26,016 nucleotides of DNA, from NCBI GenBank assembly GCA_035716005.1, contig DASTKG010000056.1:1-26016 (forward strand), written 5' to 3'. This stretch comes from SZUA-252 sp035716005 (GTDB lineage: Bacteria; Eisenbacteria; RBG-16-71-46; SZUA-252). A program made the translations under genes and the position numbers. The notes under the pieces were generated by a model that was not told the DNA's origin, searched no databases, and saw only the letters and a program-made list of their open reading frames with translations. Shown here one piece after another: positions 1 to 10,127 of the stretch. Position 1 is the first letter of the stretch. Every line of letters starts with the position of its first letter.

Positions 1-1092
1 GATCTGCCAGAAGCGGTCCTTGTCGGGCCAGTCGGGCGAGCCCTCGTAGAGGACGACCGTGGCCCCGTTCGCGAGGGGTCCGTAGACGACGTACGAGTGC
101 CCCGTGATCCAGCCGCAGTCGGCCGTGCACCAGAAGACGTCCTCTTCCTTCAGGTCGAAGACCCACTTCGTCGTGGCGGCGGTGCCGGTGAGGTAGCCGC
201 CCGTCGTGTGGACGATTCCCTTCGGCTTCCCCGTGGTGCCCGACGTGTAGAGCGTGAAGAGGAGATCCTCGCTGTCCATCGGCTCCGGCCAGCAGTCGTC
301 GGAGAGACCGTCGACGAGACGGTGCCACCAGTGGTCACGCCCCTCCTTCATGTGGATCTGGAACTCGCCGCGTTTGAAGACGACGACGTTCTCGATGCTG
401 GGGCAGCCCTGGATCGCTTCGTCGGCGTCGTGCTTGAGGGGAAGGATGGCGCCGCGGCGGTATCCGCCGTCGGAGGTGACGAGGACCTTCGCCTGCGCGT
501 CGTTGATGCGGTCGCGCAGGGCGTCCGCCGAGAAGCCGCCGAAGACCACGCTGTGCACCGCGCCGATGCGGGCGCAGGCGAGCATGGCGATCGGCAGCTC
601 GGGCACCATCGGCATGTAGATGGCGACGCGGTCGCCCTTCCGGACGCCGAGATGCTTCAGGCCGTTCGCGAAGCGGTTCACCTCGCGGTGGAGATCCCAG
701 TAGGTGAGCGTGCGTCGGTCGCCGGGCTCGCCCACCCAGACGAGGGCCGCCTTGTTGCGCCGCGCGCCGCGCAGATGGCGGTCGACGCAGTTGTAGGCGA
801 CGTTCAGCTTTCCCCCCACGAACCACTTCGCGTCGGGGACGTTCCACTCGAGCGTGGTGTGCCACTTCACGAACCAGTCGAGGTCGGCGGCTCGAGAGGC
901 CCAGAAGCCCTCGAGATCGGCGTCCGCCTCCCGGTAGAGCGCGTCGTCGCGAACGATCGCCGCCTTCGTGAAATCGGGCGCGGGCGGGTAGGTGCGGTTC
1001 TCGTCGAGCAGGGCCGAGATGGCGGCGTTCGATCCGGCGGGAACCCCGGCGGGGCTCTTGGCGGCGGCCGGCGATCGCTTTTCTTTGGACAT
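1..1092 (-). CDS. acs: Acetyl-CoA synthetase, N-terminal 364 residues (3' end outside window)
   Basis: AMP-forming acetate-CoA ligase: acetate, ATP and CoA give acetyl-CoA, AMP and PPi in the cytoplasm. The visible part holds the N-terminal ACS cap (residues about 30-95, including FWASRA, LDWF and WF.GGKLNVAYNC) and the first half of the adenylate-forming domain. The P-loop-like motif YTSGTTGKPKG lies at residues 282-292, and ADCGWITGHSYVVYGPL follows near residue 340; both are diagnostic of Acs rather than other acyl-CoA ligases. The family is usually about 650 aa, so roughly 45% is missing, including the regulatory C-terminal lysine. The ATG at 1092 is preceded by a GGGGGGAT Shine-Dalgarno stretch. 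The N-terminus has about 25 extra Lys/Ala/Pro-rich residues. It lies 35 bp downstream of the small STAS-like gene and is probably cotranscribed with it. Confidence 0.96.
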   Translation of the reverse strand, partial: MSKEKRSPAAAKSPAGVPAGSNAAISALLDENRTYPPAPDFTKAAIVRDDALYREADADLEGFWASRAADLDWFVKWHTTLEWNVPDAKWFVGGKLNVAYNCVDRHLRGARRNKAALVWVGEPGDRRTLTYWDLHREVNRFANGLKHLGVRKGDRVAIYMPMVPELPIAMLACARIGAVHSVVFGGFSADALRDRINDAQAKVLVTSDGGYRRGAILPLKHDADEAIQGCPSIENVVVFKRGEFQIHMKEGRDHWWHRLVDGLSDDCWPEPMDSEDLLFTLYTSGTTGKPKGIVHTTGGYLTGTAATTKWVFDLKEEDVFWCTADCGWITGHSYVVYGPLANGATVVLYEGSPDWPDKDRFWQI

Positions 1093-1127
1093 GGAATCCC
1101 CCCAGGATGAACGGCGGCGATCGGGCG

Positions 1128-1553
1128 CTACGCGCCGGCGGCGGCCCTCGACCGCGCCCACGACTCGGCCGACGCGAGCGGAGTCCCCAGGGCCCCGGCG
1201 GCGCCCGCCCAGTCTCGGAAGACCTCGACCTTCGCCGCGCCGTAGACGACGTGCATCAGCGCGTACATGATCGCGAACCCGTAGAAGAAATCGCCCGCCG
1301 CCACGAAGAGCGACCGGACCTTCGGAGGCGCGAAGGCGGGGCGGAGCCGCTCGAGCTGTTGGTGAACCTCGTGCGGGTCGGTCTCCGCCCAGACGGCATG
1401 CGAGAGGTCGACGACGTGCGCCCTCGCCGCCTTCATGTCGGAGTCGTGGGCGCGCTTCATGATCGTCTCGAGGATGTCCACGAGGGTGATCCGTCCCCAG
1501 TAGACCGTCACGTAGACGTCGCCGTCGTCCACGTAGCTGAAGTCGCTCGGCAT
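1128..1553 (-). CDS. Small STAS/SpoIIAA-like protein of unknown function, 141 aa
   Basis: Soluble protein without signal peptide or membrane segment. The pattern is an N-terminal beta-rich stretch (FSYVDDGDVYVTVYWGRIT), an amphipathic helix, a central beta strand AHVVDLSHAVW, a second helix, then a strand RSLFVAAGDFFYGFAIMY and a terminal helix. This alternation, with a short strand ending in D-L-S after about 45 residues, resembles SpoIIAA-like/STAS proteins that bacteria use as single-domain modules. That is a fold impression from the sequence, not a firm family assignment. The ATG at 1553 follows an AAGGGGGG ribosome binding site, and a sigma70-like promoter lies 42 bp upstream. It is the first gene of a likely two-gene operon with acs. 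The context suggests, but does not show, a link to acetate activation. Confidence 0.75.
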   Translation of the reverse strand: MPSDFSYVDDGDVYVTVYWGRITLVDILETIMKRAHDSDMKAARAHVVDLSHAVWAETDPHEVHQQLERLRPAFAPPKVRSLFVAAGDFFYGFAIMYALMHVVYGAAKVEVFRDWAGAAGALGTPLASAESWARSRAAAGA

Positions 1554-1594
1554 GGCCCCCCCTTTCGAACGGCCCCGGATGGCGGGGCGGCGCG

Positions 1595-1624
1595 AGTATA
1601 GGCGCGCGGGTCGCGCCCGTACAA
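1595..1624 (-). promoter_or_regulatory. Sigma70-like promoter for the STAS-like/acs operon
   Basis: Read on the minus strand, TTGTAC (1624-1619) and TATACT (1600-1595) are separated by 18 bp. The -10 matches TATAAT at 5 of 6 positions; the -35 matches only the TTG. Predicted transcription start is near 1588, which leaves a leader of about 35 nt carrying the AAGGGGGG ribosome binding site of the gene starting at 1553. Confidence 0.5.
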
Positions 1625-1657
1625 GGCGAGGCGCCGGCGACGAGATGCGGCATGGAA

Positions 1658-1696
1658 TGTAAAGGCTACGCGTCTTTTTGTAGCGAACGCCTTACA
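1658..1696. repeat. Nested imperfect inverted repeat in the acs/nrdJ intergenic region
   Basis: Outer arms TGTAAAGGC (1658-1666) and GCCTTACA (1689-1696) pair except for one bulged A. Inner arms GCTAC (1665-1669) and GTAGC (1680-1684) enclose a loop that includes TTTTT. It lies about 34 bp upstream of the leftward -35 and about 130 bp upstream of the NrdR boxes. It could be a transcription-factor operator for either direction. The arms compete for G1665-C1666, so the two stems cannot fully form together. Confidence 0.35.
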
Positions 1697-1824
1697 AAGA
1701 CCGAGGGTGCGGGGCGCGGGCGGCAGCGGTGGGCCGTTTCCGCGAACGGATCATCAAAAGAGGCATGAGGACGCCACGCATCGAGCAGTCGCCTGAATGT
1801 CGCGCGCCGGCAAACGATTTCCCG

Positions 1825-1871
1825 CCGCAATAGGTTGGGGTATTATCTCTAGGCACCCCAAGATGTTGTGT
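1825..1871 (+). promoter_or_regulatory. Tandem NrdR boxes flanking a -10 element, upstream of nrdJ
   Basis: Two 16-bp sites, CCGCAATAGGTTGGGG (1825-1840) and CCCCAAGATGTTGTGT (1856-1871), match the palindromic NrdR consensus ACACAATATATTGTGT (as I recall it) at 10 and 12 of 16 positions. They start 31 bp apart, leaving a 15-bp gap. That is the three-helical-turn spacing known for tandem NrdR boxes at ribonucleotide reductase operons. A good -10 hexamer, TATTAT, sits exactly between them (1841-1846), so bound NrdR-ATP/dATP would block RNA polymerase. No clear -35 is seen. The nrdR gene itself is not in this window. Confidence 0.65.
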
Positions 1872-2018
1872 TTTTTCTTGACCGCCTTCGCACCCCCTCG
1901 CCTATCGTGCGAACCCGGTTCGGAAAAGTCCGTCGGCGTCTCCGGCGCCGGCCGGTGGAAGGGGGTCGCAGGGAGCACGGCCCCCCGGGTGAGGGTAGAC
2001 TCCTAAAGGGGCCGCAGA

Positions 2019-4886
<2,868 letters not shown>

Positions 4887-4939
4887 TCGGCTGACTCGAG
4901 GCCGCGGCGACGCAAGTCGCGCGGTGACCGCACATTCGA

Positions 4940-4978
4940 ACGGCCCCGGGGCTTCGGCTCCGGGGCCGTCTTCGTTCC
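4940..4978 (+). terminator. Rho-independent terminator after nrdJ, UUCG tetraloop
   Basis: ACGGCCCCGG (4940-4949) pairs perfectly with CCGGGGCCGT (4960-4969). The inner bases extend the stem by three pairs, closing with C-G around a TTCG tetraloop, 13 pairs in all. It is followed by the moderately T-rich CTTCGTTCC. It lies 53 bp after the nrdJ stop and separates nrdJ from the marC-type gene. Confidence 0.8.
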
Positions 4979-5014
4979 GCCGCGCGCGGCGTTTCGCTCG
5001 CGCCCGATTTCGAC

Positions 5015-5020
5015 TACTCT
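5015..5020 (+). promoter_or_regulatory. Candidate -10 of a leaderless promoter for the MarC-type gene
   Basis: TACTCT ends 6 nt before the ATG at 5027 and there is no purine-rich ribosome binding site. Transcription starting about 7 nt after the -10 would begin at or next to the start codon. The matching -35 position (4992-4997, TTTCGC) is weak. The same arrangement recurs at 6709, 8692, 23960 and 23986. Confidence 0.4.
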
Positions 5021-5026
5021 CCCCGC

Positions 5027-5680
5027 ATGCTCGAGACGCACCCCCAGTTCGCGATCCTCTGTTTCGTCACGCTCTTCACGATGGTGAATCCGCTTCCCGT
5101 CGTGCCGGTCTATCTCTCCATGACCTCGAAGCTCCCGGCGCCGACGGCCCGGCGCGTGGCGCTGAAGGCGACCACCACGGCGCTCCTCGTCATGGCGCTC
5201 TTCGCCGTCGGCGGACGCTTCATCTTCCAGTTCTTCCACATCTCCATCGACAGCATGCGGATCGTCGGAGGCGTCCTCTTCTTCCTCATCGGGTTCGAGA
5301 TGCTGCAGGCGAGGCCGACGCGGACGAAGTACGACGAGGAGTCGGCGGCGGAGTACGCGGAGGACATCGCCATCACGCCGCTCGGCATGCCGATGCTCTC
5401 GGGGCCCGGGACGATCACGAGCGTGATCCTCCTCATGAACGAGAGCTCCACCCTGGCCCACCGGGCGGAGCTCTTCGCGGCGATGCTCGTCGTGGCGGTG
5501 CTGACCTACCTCATCCTGATCAACGGGCAGCGGATCCTCGCCCGCATCGGCGCCAGCGGAAACAAGGTCCTCACCCGCCTCATGGGGCTCATCGTGATGG
5601 TCATCGCGGTCGAGTCGTTCTTCGCCGGGCTGCGCCCCATCGTCCGGAGCATGCTCGAGACGGGAACGCCCTCGCCCTAG
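5027..5680 (+). CDS. MarC-family (UPF0056) integral membrane protein, 217 aa
   Basis: Inner-membrane protein of the MarC/YchE/YhgN family, whose substrate is still undefined; the old link to multiple antibiotic resistance was not upheld. Six hydrophobic segments are visible, near residues 8-28, 47-66, 76-93, 110-135, 145-163 and 183-205. The family landmarks are present: F.MVNPLPVVPVYLSMT near residue 18, the G-FFL-GFEM loop, and ITPLGMPMLSGPGTITSVILLM at about 122-143. Length matches the family (about 200-220 aa). The ATG at 5027 lacks a Shine-Dalgarno sequence but has a TACTCT hexamer 6 nt upstream. It follows the nrdJ terminator and converges with the next gene. Confidence 0.93.
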   Translation: MLETHPQFAILCFVTLFTMVNPLPVVPVYLSMTSKLPAPTARRVALKATTTALLVMALFAVGGRFIFQFFHISIDSMRIVGGVLFFLIGFEMLQARPTRTKYDEESAAEYAEDIAITPLGMPMLSGPGTITSVILLMNESSTLAHRAELFAAMLVVAVLTYLILINGQRILARIGASGNKVLTRLMGLIVMVIAVESFFAGLRPIVRSMLETGTPSP

Positions 5681-5691
5681 CCGCGAGGGCG
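5667..5691. terminator. Possible bidirectional hairpin between convergent genes
   Basis: CGCCCTCG (5667-5674) pairs with CGAGGGCG (5684-5691) around a 9-nt loop that contains the marC stop codon. Neither side has a real T tract, only TTCCC on the minus strand, so it is a weak candidate for separating the convergent genes ending at 5680 and 5714. Confidence 0.3.
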
Positions 5692-5713
5692 ACGCGCGCG
5701 TTCCCCGCGCCGC

Positions 5714-6604
5714 CTACGGAATCGGCGGTGGGAGGGGCTTCGGCTCCTCGCCCGGCGGGAGCGTCGGCTCCTGGGGACGCTGCCGCGTGACTCCCGGCTT
5801 CTGGTCGAGCGCGGCCTTCGGCGCGCGCCCCGTCGTCTGCACGCTGTCGCGCCGCCCGCCGCCGGAGCCGCCGGCGCCCGCCCCCAAGGGCATCCGCTGC
5901 GACCACTCCATCAGGAGCGTCACGCCGACCCCCGCGAGCCAGAGCTGGAGCGGAAGCCCCACCGCGAAGCGGACGAAGGGGGTGCGAAGCGGATTGATCG
6001 GCGCCCCCGTCGCCGTCGCGGCGAGGAAATCGAGCGCGTAGACGACGATGCCGACCACCGCGACGAGCGCGCCGCCCCAGCCGAGCCAGACCGGCTGAAG
6101 CCCTCGCGCGGTCCCCGCGGTCCCCGCGGCCGCCACGGCGGCGAAGAGGAGCACCGCGCCCACGGCGATCGCGCCCATCTTCCAGAACCAGTAGACGCTG
6201 AAGAGCATCGTGCCGAGTCCCGGCTCGATGGAGATGAGGTTCGTCAGGAAGGGATGGACGAAGAACTCCCCGCTGAGGAAGACGCTCCAGACCGCGCCCC
6301 CGATCAGGGCGCAGGCGGTGACGACGGAGGCGGCGCCCGAGCTGCCCTTCAGATGGAGGAGGAATCCGTACCCGGTGAAGCCGATCGCCACGAGCAGGAA
6401 CCCGAGGATGAGAACGGCGTGGAGCACCATCCACCACCCCGCGGGCAGCTTGGAGAGAACCTCCACGACCTTGTCCGTCTCGTTGGCCGCGGGGAGCGAG
6501 GGGTAGAGGAGGAGCGCGAGGGCGACGAGGATCGCCCCCACGGTGAAGCCGATCCCCGAGGTGATCTGAATGCCCCGGATCCGTTCGTCCATGACGTCGG
6601 CCAT
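5714..6604 (-). CDS. Unrecognised multi-pass membrane protein with proline-rich tail, 296 aa
   Basis: I do not recognise the family. About seven hydrophobic segments are visible: roughly residues 14-34, 55-82, 90-110, 128-150, 155-175, 183-205 and 222-240. They carry aromatic-rich motifs such as WWMVLHAVLI, GEFFVHPFL and FSVYWFWKMG. From about residue 248 the protein is a Gly- then Pro/Arg-rich, low-complexity cytoplasmic or periplasmic tail ending in KPLPPPIP. The ATG at 6604 is chosen because AGGAGG sits 6 nt upstream; an in-frame start 75 bp further out lacks a ribosome binding site and adds polar residues. It is divergent from the TMTC-like gene. The repeated aromatic/His membrane motifs suggest a DUF4386-like or quinone/heme-associated membrane protein, but there is no proof of either. 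Confidence 0.85.
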   Translation of the reverse strand: MADVMDERIRGIQITSGIGFTVGAILVALALLLYPSLPAANETDKVVEVLSKLPAGWWMVLHAVLILGFLLVAIGFTGYGFLLHLKGSSGAASVVTACALIGGAVWSVFLSGEFFVHPFLTNLISIEPGLGTMLFSVYWFWKMGAIAVGAVLLFAAVAAAGTAGTARGLQPVWLGWGGALVAVVGIVVYALDFLAATATGAPINPLRTPFVRFAVGLPLQLWLAGVGVTLLMEWSQRMPLGAGAGGSGGGRRDSVQTTGRAPKAALDQKPGVTRQRPQEPTLPPGEEPKPLPPPIP

Positions 6605-6673
6605 GCGTGGCCTCCTATCCGTGAAGGCGGAGCCGAAAGGGCGATCCGCGAGGGATCCGCCGCAACGACCCTC

Positions 6674-6702
6674 TTGCAACGCGACTCGGTGACGGGCACT
6701 CT
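6674..6702 (+). promoter_or_regulatory. Candidate promoter for the TMTC-like gene, leaderless layout
   Basis: TTGCAA (6674-6679), a 17-bp spacer, then CACTCT (6697-6702), then 6 nt and the GTG start at 6709. The -10 is poor (A and final T only), but its distance to the start codon matches the other leaderless candidates in this window and there is no ribosome binding site. Confidence 0.35.
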
Positions 6703-6708
6703 ACCGCC

Positions 6709-8658
6709 GTGCCGAGTCGGAAGGAAGCCCCGAAGGGGGCCGCTCGAAAGGGAGGAGAGGCGAAGGGGGCCCCCGCGGGCCGCGCCACGTTCGCTCCCCC
6801 GCGCCTCGGGCCGAAGACCCTCGCGCTGATCGCGGGGCTCGCGGCGGGGGCGCTCTACCTGCCCGCCCTCCAGTACGGATGGGTCTGGGACGACGCCCTC
6901 CTCGGACCGGCGCACGGAGCCGGGGGCGCCGCGGCCGAGGGATTCCGTCCGCTCCTCGGCCTCCTCCAGCGCGGCGAGTGGCTCCTCGGCGCGGGAAACC
7001 CCGCCCTCTTCCACCTCACCAATCTCCTCGCGCACGCGGTGGGGACCTGGCTCTTCTTTCTCCTCGCGACGAGCCTCGGCGCCTCGGCCGGCGTCGCTTT
7101 CCTGACGTCGCTCCTCTTCGGCGCCCATCCGGTCCACGTGGAATCGGTCGCGTTCATCTCGGGTCGCGCGGCCATGCTCGCGACGGTCTTCTCGCTCGCC
7201 GCGCTCCTCGCCGCGCGCACGCCCGCGCTCCTGAGCCCCGAAGGGGGACGCTCCCGCGCGATCGTCTGGGCGTACGTTCTCTTCGCGGCCGCGGCGTTAA
7301 CGCACGAGGCCGCGCTCGTGACGCCCTTCATCCTCGCGGGCCTCGATCGCTGGGGACCGGTCCGCGTCGGCTCGGCGTCGCGGCGGGCCCATTACGCCGG
7401 CTTCCTCGCGATCGGGATCGCGGCGTTCGCTCTACGCTTCGCGTTCCCCGGGACGGCGCCGGCGCCGCTCGCCGAGCGCGGGCTCCCCGAGGGGCGCTCG
7501 GTCCAGGCGATCCTCGCCTCCGCCGGGGAGTATCTGAACATGATGGCGTGGCCGAGCCCCCTGAACGCGGTCCGCTCCCTCACGCCCGAGGCCGCGGCAT
7601 CGGCGGGACCGCTCCTGACGCTCCTCGTCGCGATCGCGCTCCTCGGCGCGTTCGTCTGGTGGCGCCGCGGCGATCCGGCGGCGCGCGTCGGCGCGCTGAT
7701 CCTCGCGCTCGGACTTCTCCCGATCCTTCCCTACCCGGGATGGTGGAGCCCCTATGCCGCGGAGCGGCTCGCCTACCTTCCCTCCGTCGGATTCGTGCTC
7801 CTGGTCGCCGCGCTCCTCGCGGCGCTCCGCGATTCGCTGCGCGGAGCGAGGAGCGTCGTCGCCGCGACGGCCTTCGTGGCCGCCGGGCTCGCGGCCTACG
7901 CGACGCTGGGGCGGATTCCCGTCTGGCGGGACAACGTCTCGCTCCTGCAGTCCTCGGCCGCCGCCTCGCCGCACGATCCGGAGCCCTACCTGGAGCTCGC
8001 GGCGCATCACGCGGCCATGGGAGATCCGGCGGCCGCGCTCGCGGCGCTCGATCACGCCATCGCGAGGGACCCGAACCGCGAGGAGAGCTACTCGCGCCGC
8101 GCGCTGGTGCTCGGCACGCTCGGCCGTTGGGCGGAGGCGGAGGTGTCGGCCCGGCGCGCCACCGAGCTCGCGCCGAGGAGCGCGGAGGCGTGGGCCAATC
8201 TCGGCGACGCCCTGGCCCAGCAGGGAAAAGCGGCCGAGGCCGTGTCGGCCTCCCGCCGCGCCGTGGAGATCGACTCGACCCGGGCGCCCCTCTGGTACAA
8301 CCTCGGCGTCTCCCTCGCCGCCCAGCAGGACGTGGCGGGCGCCGCGCGCGCGTACGAGAGAGCCCTCGGCCTCGATTCCACGGACGTGGGGGCCTGGAAC
8401 AACCTCGGCGCGATCTACGGGGGAATGGGCCGGCTGGAGGAGGCGAAGCACGCCTACGCGAAGGCGGTGGAGATCGAGCCCGCGTCGCTCCAGGCGCGCA
8501 TGAACCTCGCGCTCGCCTACCTTCGACTCGGCGACCGGGAGCGGGCGGCCGAGCAGCGCAAGGTGATCCAGCGGATGGACGCCGCGGCGGCCCGACAGCT
8601 CTCCGAATTCTTCCAGGAATCGGACCCGAAGGGCGCACCGGCCGCCCCGCGTCGTTGA
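6709..8658 (+). CDS. TMTC-like membrane protein with C-terminal TPR repeats (putative GT-C glycosyltransferase), 649 aa
   Basis: Architecture: a basic N-terminus (1-33), a multi-pass membrane region (about 36-410), then a TPR array (about 422-630). The membrane part carries W-DD in the first periplasmic loop (WDD at 60-62), H.TNLLAHAVGTWLF, and HPVHVESVAFISGRAAML near residue 139. The last motif is shared with the eukaryotic TMTC proteins, which are O-mannosyltransferases of GT family 105, and with bacterial TPR/DUF1736-type relatives. Roughly five to six TPR units follow; clear examples start at EAWANLGDALAQQGK, PLWYNLGVSLAAQQD and GAWNNLGAIYGGMGR. Transfer of a lipid-linked sugar to proteins is inferred from the family, not demonstrated. 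The start is GTG, since no ATG occurs before the first membrane segment. It reads toward, and ends 33 bp before, the DUF6754 operon. Confidence 0.88.
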   Translation: MPSRKEAPKGAARKGGEAKGAPAGRATFAPPRLGPKTLALIAGLAAGALYLPALQYGWVWDDALLGPAHGAGGAAAEGFRPLLGLLQRGEWLLGAGNPALFHLTNLLAHAVGTWLFFLLATSLGASAGVAFLTSLLFGAHPVHVESVAFISGRAAMLATVFSLAALLAARTPALLSPEGGRSRAIVWAYVLFAAAALTHEAALVTPFILAGLDRWGPVRVGSASRRAHYAGFLAIGIAAFALRFAFPGTAPAPLAERGLPEGRSVQAILASAGEYLNMMAWPSPLNAVRSLTPEAAASAGPLLTLLVAIALLGAFVWWRRGDPAARVGALILALGLLPILPYPGWWSPYAAERLAYLPSVGFVLLVAALLAALRDSLRGARSVVAATAFVAAGLAAYATLGRIPVWRDNVSLLQSSAAASPHDPEPYLELAAHHAAMGDPAAALAALDHAIARDPNREESYSRRALVLGTLGRWAEAEVSARRATELAPRSAEAWANLGDALAQQGKAAEAVSASRRAVEIDSTRAPLWYNLGVSLAAQQDVAGAARAYERALGLDSTDVGAWNNLGAIYGGMGRLEEAKHAYAKAVEIEPASLQARMNLALAYLRLGDRERAAEQRKVIQRMDAAAARQLSEFFQESDPKGAPAAPRR

Positions 8659-8684
8659 CCGCCTCCGCGGGAGCGTGCTAGCGT
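8655..8684 (+). promoter_or_regulatory. Sigma70-like promoter, leaderless layout, for the DUF6754 membrane operon
   Basis: TTGACC (8655-8660; its TGA is the stop codon of the preceding gene), an 18-bp spacer, TAGCGT (8679-8684), then 7 nt to the ATG at 8692. The -35 matches TTGACA at 5 of 6. No Shine-Dalgarno sequence lies between -10 and start, so the mRNA would begin at or within a base or two of the AUG. Confidence 0.5.
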
Positions 8685-8691
8685 CCCGCAG

Positions 8692-9489
8692 ATGGGCGAG
8701 ACACTCGACACCCGCTGGTTCGATCCGGCCCGTCTGAACCTCCTCCTCGGCCTCCTCACCTTCGTCGCCTTCCTCGCGATCAACATCCGCCGCGCGCACT
8801 CGTCCAAAGCGGGGCTCTTCATTCGCCCCATCGCGGGATTGAAGGCGCTCGACGAGGCGATCGGGCGCGCGACGGAGATGGGCCGTCCGGTCCTCTACAT
8901 CCCGGGGATCGGCGACATGAGCGAGGTCGGGACCCTCGCGGCGATCACGATCTCGAGCCGGGTCGCGCGTCGCACGGCCGACCTGGGCTGCGATCTCAGG
9001 ATCCCCTGCTACGACCCGGTGGTCGCCGCCCTCATCGACGGCACCACCCGGGAGGCGTACCGCGAGGCGAACCGCGCCGACGCCTATCGGGCCGGAAGCG
9101 TCTACTACGTGAGCGCGACCCAGTTCGCCTACGTCGCGTCGGTCACCGGCACCATGCTGCGGGATCGCCCGGCCGCCAACATCTACATGGGCTCCTTCTA
9201 CGCCGAGTCGCTCTTCATGGCCGAGACGGGGAATCTCACCGGCGCCATCCAGATCGCCGGCTGCGACCAGGTGACCCAGCTTCCCTTCTTCGTCTGTTCC
9301 TGCGATTACACGCTTCTCGGCGAGGAGCTCTACGCCGCGAGCGCGTACCTCGGCCGCGAGCCGAACCAGCTCGCGACCATCGCGGCGCAGGACTGGGCGA
9401 AGGCGCTGGCCGCCGCCGCGGTCGTCCTGGCGCTCATCCTCTCGGCTCTCGGCCATCCCGAATTCGGCCGGCTGCTCCGCACGTCCTGA
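8692..9489 (+). CDS. DUF6754-type bitopic membrane protein, 265 aa
   Basis: Topology is membrane segment (about 15-33), a roughly 200-residue soluble domain, and a second membrane segment (about 236-255). The soluble domain has an alpha/beta look (RPVLYIPGI near 65-73, then alternating strands and helices) and a long conserved-looking block: QFAYVASVTG, RDRPAANIYMG, FYAESLFMAETG, TGAIQIAG, TQLPFFV and DYTLLGEELYAASAYL (positions 144-220). From memory this block matches DUF6754, a family of unknown function seen in Chloroflexi, Eisenbacteria and other uncultured lineages. Cysteines cluster at C191, C202 and C204. It heads a run of tightly spaced membrane-protein genes. The ATG at 8692 lacks a ribosome binding site and probably starts a leaderless transcript. 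Function unknown. Confidence 0.85.
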   Translation: MGETLDTRWFDPARLNLLLGLLTFVAFLAINIRRAHSSKAGLFIRPIAGLKALDEAIGRATEMGRPVLYIPGIGDMSEVGTLAAITISSRVARRTADLGCDLRIPCYDPVVAALIDGTTREAYREANRADAYRAGSVYYVSATQFAYVASVTGTMLRDRPAANIYMGSFYAESLFMAETGNLTGAIQIAGCDQVTQLPFFVCSCDYTLLGEELYAASAYLGREPNQLATIAAQDWAKALAAAAVVLALILSALGHPEFGRLLRTS

Positions 9490-9506
9490 GAGCCTAGAGG
9501 AGGCGC

Positions 9507-10124
9507 ATGCGTTTCGGACCGCTCGTCGTCACGTTCCTCACCGGCGCCACCCTCATCGCCATCTTCTTCATTCCCCACCACCGAGCGCAGGAGACGCAGT
9601 CGATCATCCTCGAGTGGGCCGACGTCGTGTACGCCTTCGCCCTGGTGCTCGGATCGCTCACGCTCTGGACCATGCATCAGAAGAAGGTCCGGCAGCGCGG
9701 CGAGGGGTGGTTCTACAGCGCCGTCACGCTCGTCTCGCTGGCCGGCATGACGATCCTGGGCGTCGTTCAGGGCGTCTCCGCCGACACCGTCGTGGGGCGG
9801 GTCTACAACATGGTGAACGCGCCGCTCGCCTCCACCATGTTCTCCCTCCTCGCCTTCTTCATCGCGTCGGCCGCCTTCCGCGCCTTCCGAGCCCGGAACG
9901 TGGAGGCCACGCTCCTCCTCGTGACCGCCATCGTCATGATGATCGGCCGGGTCTCGATCGGCGAGTTCATCTGGAAGGGATTCCCGCCCCTGACCGAGTG
10001 GCTCCTCGACGTTCCGAACCTGGCCGCGAAGCGGGCGGTGGCCCTCGGGATCGGGCTCGGCGCCATCTCGACCGCGCTCAAGATCATCCTCGGCATCGAC
10101 CGCTCGTACCTGGGAAGGGGCTGA
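9507..10124 (+). CDS. Unrecognised polytopic membrane protein of the DUF6754 operon, 205 aa
   Basis: Six hydrophobic segments near residues 4-22, 38-57, 70-92, 105-128, 132-152 and 178-196, with very short loops. Charged residues inside or beside the membrane include WADVVY near 37-42 and GRVSIGEFIWKG near 147-158. No soluble domain. AGAGGAGG stands 5 nt before the ATG at 9507. It starts 17 bp after the DUF6754 gene and ends 3 bp before the next, so it is translated from the same mRNA. I do not recognise a family. The paired layout with the 10982-11599 gene (also about six segments, 205 aa) suggests two polytopic subunits of one complex. Confidence 0.85.
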   Translation: MRFGPLVVTFLTGATLIAIFFIPHHRAQETQSIILEWADVVYAFALVLGSLTLWTMHQKKVRQRGEGWFYSAVTLVSLAGMTILGVVQGVSADTVVGRVYNMVNAPLASTMFSLLAFFIASAAFRAFRARNVEATLLLVTAIVMMIGRVSIGEFIWKGFPPLTEWLLDVPNLAAKRAVALGIGLGAISTALKIILGIDRSYLGRG

Positions 10125-10127
10125 GAG

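Larger units (their letters stand above)
1554..2018. other. 465-bp divergent intergenic region, regulatory, no gene seen
   Basis: No convincing coding frame: the frames that cross it are antisense extensions of neighbouring genes. It holds the leftward promoter (1595-1624), an imperfect dyad (1658-1696) and the NrdR-box pair (1825-1871) in front of nrdJ. A second possible rightward promoter is TTGACC at 1878-1883 with a weak TATCGT at 1903-1908 (19-bp spacing). The region is visibly more AT-rich than its neighbours around 1655-1700 and 1840-1880, as expected of promoters. I found no B12-box-like GCCACTG sequence, so a cobalamin riboswitch in front of the B12-dependent reductase is not supported. 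Confidence 0.6.

Noticed and set aside
1554..2018. Cobalamin riboswitch in front of the B12-dependent reductase
   Set aside because: No B12-box-like GCCACTG and no multi-stem leader could be found by eye. The paired NrdR boxes explain the region better.
6111..6145. Short GGTCCCCGC tandem repeat as a mobile or regulatory repeat
   Set aside because: Only two units, inside coding sequence (Ala/Gly-rich loop of the 296-aa membrane protein), and explained by GC-rich codon use.
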